The notes beneath the pieces were generated by a model. The model did no database searches, was not told where the DNA came from, and saw only the letters and a list, made by a program, of their open reading frames with translations. The translations under genes were made by a program, and so were the position numbers. Below are positions 57,501 to 60,000 of a stretch of DNA of 60,000 nucleotides, piece by piece. How positions within the stretch are numbered: the stretch's first letter is position 1; every line of letters starts with the position of its first letter. Source of the DNA: Nematostella vectensis (taxonomy: Eukaryota > Cnidaria > Anthozoa > Actiniaria > Edwardsiidae); NCBI RefSeq assembly GCF_932526225.1, contig NC_064041.1, positions 2,556,699 to 2,616,698 on the forward strand. The letters are read 5' to 3'.

Positions 57501-59926
57501 CCGTAGACGTAGTAACCTTGTGGTTTTAGGTTTGAGAGGAGTGTGAAAGGTATACCGGCATCGTTGATAAATTCCATCCTTAAACAGACCACTTAGAAGA
57601 AAAAATGCAACATATTAGATCATTAGTCATCAGTGTGATATTGTCGTTTTAATATTTGTGCACCATAGTGTAATATGGCCAGGTTAGGTTTATAAAGGCA
57701 TTGGGCATCCTTTGTAGTGTATCATCATTGTGATCAGGGGTTATCCAACGCTTGCCAGTTGGTATTTCATGTAGCTATCAATTTGGTTAGGATCAGGGGT
57801 GGGGTCGGGGTTGCGGTTGCGGTTAGGGTTGGGGTTGCGACTGCGGTTATTGTTAGGGTTGGGGTTAGGGTTGCGGTTGCGGTTGGGGTTGGGGTTGCGA
57901 TTGCGGTTAGGGTTGGGGTTAGGGTTAGGGTTAGGGTTAGGGTTAGGGTTAGGGTTAGGGTTGGGGTTGGGGTTGGGGTTGGGGTTAGGGTTAGGGTTAG
58001 GGTTGGGGTTAGGGTTAGGGTTGGGGTTAGGGTTAGGGTTAGGGTTAGGGTTAGGGTTAGGGGTTAGGGTTAGGGTTAGGGTTAGGGTTGGGGTTGGGGT
58101 TGGGGTTGGGGTTAGGGTTAGGGTTAGGGTTGGGGTTAGGGTTAGGGTTGGGGTTAGGGTTAGGGTTAGGGTTAGGGTTAGGGTTAGGGTTAGGGTTAGG
58201 GTTAGGGTTAGGGTTAGGGTTAGGGTTAGGGTTAGGGTTAGGGTTAGGGTTAGGGTTAGGGTTAGGGTTGGGGTTGGGGTTGGGGTTGGGGTTAGGGTTA
58301 GGGTTAGGGTTGGGGTTGGGGTTAGGGTTAGGGTTGGGGTTAGGGTTAGGGTTAGGGTTAGGGTTAGGGTTAGGGGTTAGGGTTAGGGTTAGGGTTAGGG
58401 TTAGGGGTTAGGGTTAGGGTTAGGGTTAGAGTTAGGGTTAGGGTTAGGGTTAGGGTTAGGGTTAGGGTTGGCCTTGCCGTCAGTGTTAGGGTTGGGGTTG
58501 GGGTTAGAGTTGGGGTTAGGGTTGGGGTTAGGGTTAGAGTTAGGGTTAGGGTTAGGGTTAGGGTTAGGGTTAGGGTTGGCCTTGCCGTCAGTGTTAGGGT
58601 TGGGGTTGGGGTTAGAGTTGGGGTTAGGGTTAGGGTTAGGGTTGGGGTTAGGGTTGGGGATGCGGTTGCGGTTGCGGTTGCGGTTGCGGTTAGAGCTGGG
58701 GTTAGGGTTGGGGTTGGGGTTGGGGTTGGGGTTGGGGTTAGGGTTAGGGTTAGGGTTGGGGTTAGGGTTAGGGTTGGGGTTAGGGTTAGGGTTAGGGTTA
58801 GGGTTAGGGGTTAGGGTTAGGGTTAGGGTTAGGGTTAGGGGTTAGGGTTAGGGTTAGAGTTAGGGTTAGGGTTAGGGTTAGGGTTAGGGTTAGGGTTGGC
58901 CTTGCCGTCAGTGTTAGGGTTGGGGTTGGGGTTAGAGTTGGGGTTAGGGTTGGGGTTAGGGTTAGAGTTAGGGTTAGGGTTAGGGTTAGGGTTAGGGTTA
59001 GGGTTGGCCTTGCCGTCAGTGTTAGGGTTGGGGTTGGGGTTAGAGTTGGGGTTAGGGTTAGGGTTAGGGTTGGGGTTAGGGTTGGGGATGCGGTTGCGGT
59101 TGCGGTTGCGGTTGCGGTTAGAGCTGGGGTTAGGGTTGGGGTTGCGGTTAGGGTCAGTATCTAGGACAAACAATATTTTTGGCTACATGAAGTACCAACC
59201 CACTAGTTAAGTTAAGTTTACGGTTCGGGCGCCATTGCCGCCTCGTCTAACAAATGTTGTGATAGATGAAAACCGATTCGTTGTCTTACTTATACAATGG
59301 CGATAACTATACGGTGGGCAATGGGAAACTGAGGCATTGCCCCTTAATGCTACAACTATACGTGAACTTTATGTGAGGTTAAGATTAAAATTAGAAGCAA
59401 CGAAACGAAGCAAGGACAAGTAAGCTTCTTTCTCGAATGTAATGGAGGATTATTGAATAAACCGTGGCCCATGGATAACTAACGCATTGTTCCTTTAAGT
59501 TAGCTAGCTCGATGTTTGTCTGCTCACCTTTAGTAGCGGCGCTATTCCTGACGTATTTTCGTGTGAGGTTCTGCGCGTGCTCTCCTTTTTTCGTCTTGTT
59601 CACAGGCTTGTACGACTGGTGTACTGCTGGTGTTTTCCCTCCCCCTTTTTGTTTATTGTTAACTATTATTTTTGGTTTTTCTACGAATGGGGCTGCCGTA
59701 GTCCCTCCGCCTGTCGTCACATTCCCGCCAGCTGTAGCCCCTCCCCCAGTCGTACCACCCACTTTAGCCTTCCCTCCTCCTGCATTTGGTGTCGAGGTTG
59801 CGTTTGCTATGGAGCTGTTTTCAGTGTAGATATTGAAGATGTGGCGATTCAAAGTCATATTGCGCAGTGCTTCTTGTATCGTCTTCATAACGATTCTAGT
59901 TGCGGCTTTTCTTGCTGCTATTGCTC
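50920..59926 (-). CDS. Secreted FN2 / Pro-rich / minicollagen-CRD protein gene (3' part)
   Basis: Six minus-strand exons, in order: 59926-59528, 57591-56869, 56515-56195, 54329-54165, 52213-52049 and 51041-50920. All five joints are phase 1, with internal exons of 399, 723, 321, 165 and 165 bp. Joints read well ([38 protein letters not shown]). The protein (about 630 residues, N-terminus beyond the window) has two unrecognised modules, a Pro/Thr-rich linker, two FN2 domains and a C-terminal C-x3-C-x3-C-x3-C-x3-CC domain. FN2 domains bind collagen/gelatin in other animals. The CRD is the disulfide-crosslinking domain of minicollagens and NOWA in nematocyst capsules. I infer an extracellular matrix or nematocyst wall protein. 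No signal peptide is visible in this part. Further small exons could exist in the long introns. Confidence 0.7.
51042..52048. other. Intron of the FN2 gene
   Basis: No further phase-1 exon was found. The minus-strand ORF 51982-51752 ([20 protein letters not shown]) is open but lacks splice-compatible ends in the needed phase. A B-box-like word GGGTTCGTACCC is near 51,610 (minus). Confidence 0.4.
52049..52213 (-). CDS. FN2 domain exon (second)
   Basis: 165-bp phase 1-1 exon between acceptor TTTGTATTAG and donor GTAATC. The domain reads [40 protein letters not shown]. The FN2 core is complete: C-x-FPF-x-Y, C, WCATT, and W-G-Y-C with aromatic residues lining the ligand pocket. There are six cysteines; the extra pair (one N-terminal, one in CC) is shared with the other FN2 exon. 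Confidence 0.9.
52214..54164. other. Intron of the FN2 gene with a Gypsy relic
   Basis: Between the two FN2 exons; filled largely by the antisense retroelement remnant listed next. A plus-strand ORF starting at 52,350 ([20 protein letters not shown]) may be its decayed gag start. Confidence 0.5.
52628..53900 (+). mobile_element. Ty3/Gypsy retrotransposon relic (gag knuckle to RT)
   Basis: Read across several frames: [20 protein letters not shown] (decayed gag zinc knuckle) near 52,750; [19 protein letters not shown] near 53,080; [20 protein letters not shown] near 53,215 (RT start, with L-x-G-I-x-PTPW); then [31 protein letters not shown] near 53,630-53,720 (RT thumb/RNase H junction). There are many stops and frameshifts, and the central RT motifs are deleted. 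It lies antisense to the FN2 gene, inside an intron. No LTRs were found. Confidence 0.6.
54165..54329 (-). CDS. FN2 domain exon (first)
   Basis: 165-bp phase 1-1 exon, acceptor TTCTATTCCAG, donor GTAAGC. It reads [54 protein letters not shown]. It shares the length and cysteine layout of the second FN2 exon (six Cys), which points to exon duplication. In the usual WCATT motif the residue before W is R. Confidence 0.9.
54330..56194. other. Intron of the FN2 gene
   Basis: No further exon found. It contains a TTG-type microsatellite (54,490-54,521) and otherwise unremarkable AT-rich DNA with small incidental ORFs. Confidence 0.45.
54490..54521 (+). repeat. TTG microsatellite
   Basis: About ten consecutive TTG units. 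Confidence 0.95.
56195..56515 (-). CDS. Proline/threonine-rich linker exon
   Basis: 321 bp, acceptor CTTTGTGTCTTTGCAG, donor GTATGTGAG, phase 1-1. The in-phase frame is about half Pro with Thr and Ser: [60 protein letters not shown]. This suggests an extended, probably O-glycosylated or polyproline-II spacer. Two other frames are also open (a Thr/Ser-rich one on this strand and a Gly/Val-rich one opposite), but only this frame agrees with the phase of the neighbouring exons. Confidence 0.7.
56771..56882. repeat. ~36-41 bp tandem repeats over a splice donor
   Basis: Three diverged units share TCGTTTTCGGG (56,792; 56,828 with one change; 56,869) and an upstream TTAAT/TCAAT word. The exon end at 56,869 and its GTAAGT donor lie in the rightmost unit. 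The leftmost unit has GTTAGA at the equivalent place and the middle unit has lost the GT. Confidence 0.7.
56869..57591 (-). CDS. 241-codon module exon, unrecognised
   Basis: 723-bp phase 1-1 exon, acceptor TTCTTCTAAG, donor GTAAGT (the base before it is A, not G). N-terminal part: [40 protein letters not shown]. Middle: about 100 residues of basic, disordered-looking sequence ([20 protein letters not shown]). C-terminal part: [60 protein letters not shown]. No known domain recognised; there are few cysteines. The ORF continues past the donor to 56,780. Confidence 0.6.
57792..59156 (+). repeat. Interstitial telomere-like array, TTAGGG and variants
   Basis: G-rich on the plus strand. Long pure TTAGGG runs (for example 58,155-58,265) mix with TTGGGG, TTGCGG, TTAGAG and TTAGGGG units. 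The insert GGCCTTGCCGTCAGTG occurs at 58,470, 58,578, 58,898 and 59,006 (spacings 108, 320, 108). GATGCGGTTGCGG occurs at 58,659 and 59,087. Together these reveal a 428-bp tandem duplication. Exons lie on both sides, so it is internal to the chromosome. The Leu-Gly and Val-Arg repeat ORFs are artefacts. Confidence 0.97.
59157..59527. other. Intron flank right of the telomere-like array
   Basis: No gene or repeat noticed. Confidence 0.4.
59528..59926 (-). CDS. 133-codon module exon, unrecognised, most 5' seen
   Basis: 399-bp phase 1-1 exon, acceptor TTTTCAAG, donor GTGAGC. It starts [46 protein letters not shown] with two N-glycosylation sequons (NMT, NSS) and a third (NAT). Then a Gly/Thr-rich stretch ([20 protein letters not shown]) and a basic tail [20 protein letters not shown]. 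The pattern N-x7-FN resembles part of the 241-codon exon and might be a repeated module. The gene continues to the right of the window. Confidence 0.6.
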
Positions 59927-60000
59927 CTTGAAAACAATGAGTTGAAGGACACTGTTTTGCTTTTGTTTAGAATATGTCAACCCCTTCATAATTAAAACAA

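Larger units (their letters stand above)
57592..59527. other. Intron of the FN2 gene, mostly telomere-like array
   Basis: The 1.36-kb TTAGGG-type array occupies most of it; no exon was found in the flanks. Confidence 0.6.

Noticed and set aside
57792-59156. Chromosome end
   Set aside because: Spliced-gene exons lie on both sides, so the array is interstitial.
57717-59210. Leu-Gly, Val-Arg and Asn-Pro repeat ORFs
   Set aside because: Translations of the TTAGGG-type array in different frames, not proteins.

Overview
The window reads as animal nuclear DNA, most likely from an anthozoan cnidarian (coral or anemone). Genes are split by GT..AG introns, intergenic DNA is AT-rich, and the telomere-type repeat is TTAGGG. 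A wide set of transposable elements is present: CR1/Jockey-like LINEs, a Penelope-like element, DIRS-order tyrosine-recombinase elements, a Helitron-type helicase, a Ty3/Gypsy relic and a CACTA-like transposase. At the right end is a secreted-protein gene ending in the cysteine pattern of minicollagens (C-x3-C-x3-C-x3-C-x3-CC). Species and genus cannot be read from the sequence.

Left part (1-23 kb): mostly relics. A two-exon minus-strand gene fragment lies at 2.3-2.7 kb. A multi-exon CACTA-like transposase relic lies at 3.3-6.5 kb. A frame-broken LINE that still shows endonuclease and YVDD reverse transcriptase motifs lies at 7.2-10.3 kb, followed by two shorter LINE fragments at 10.6 and 12.2-12.9 kb. 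Broken zinc-finger and helical coding sequence lies at 13.4-15.1 kb. A family of ~80-bp repeats in both orientations lies at 16.6-17.3 kb. A degenerate multi-exon hypothetical gene (17.4-19.4 kb), a Myb/SANT-like pseudogene (21.5-22 kb) and an unknown coding exon (22.6-23.1 kb) follow.

Middle (24-39.8 kb): a Penelope-like relic, then a ~3-3.7 kb composite present twice as direct copies (24.98-28.65 and 31.18-34.13 kb). Each copy joins the 3' part of an unnamed, apparently transposon-derived gene to the RNase H and tyrosine recombinase of a DIRS-like element. A Helitron-type helicase fragment stops inside its Walker A loop. A three-exon pseudogene of a second unnamed multicopy family follows (35.8-38.8 kb), then a single-exon minus-strand ORF (39.1-39.7 kb) that may be a real gene.

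Right part (39.8-60 kb): gene-poor DNA with simple repeats, a PHD-finger exon, a 54-bp minisatellite with a 270-bp higher-order period, and a 25-bp minisatellite. The main gene runs on the minus strand from beyond the right edge to 50,920. Six exons were found. All internal junctions are phase 1, and each of the five internal exons is a multiple of three: 399, 723, 321, 165 and 165 bp. They encode two unrecognised modules, a proline/threonine-rich linker, two fibronectin type II (FN2) domains, and a last exon with a short proline-containing stretch, a minicollagen-type cysteine-rich domain and the stop. One intron holds a 1.36-kb interstitial telomere-like array and another an antisense Gypsy relic. 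This extracellular-matrix or nematocyst-type protein is the most interesting locus in the window.
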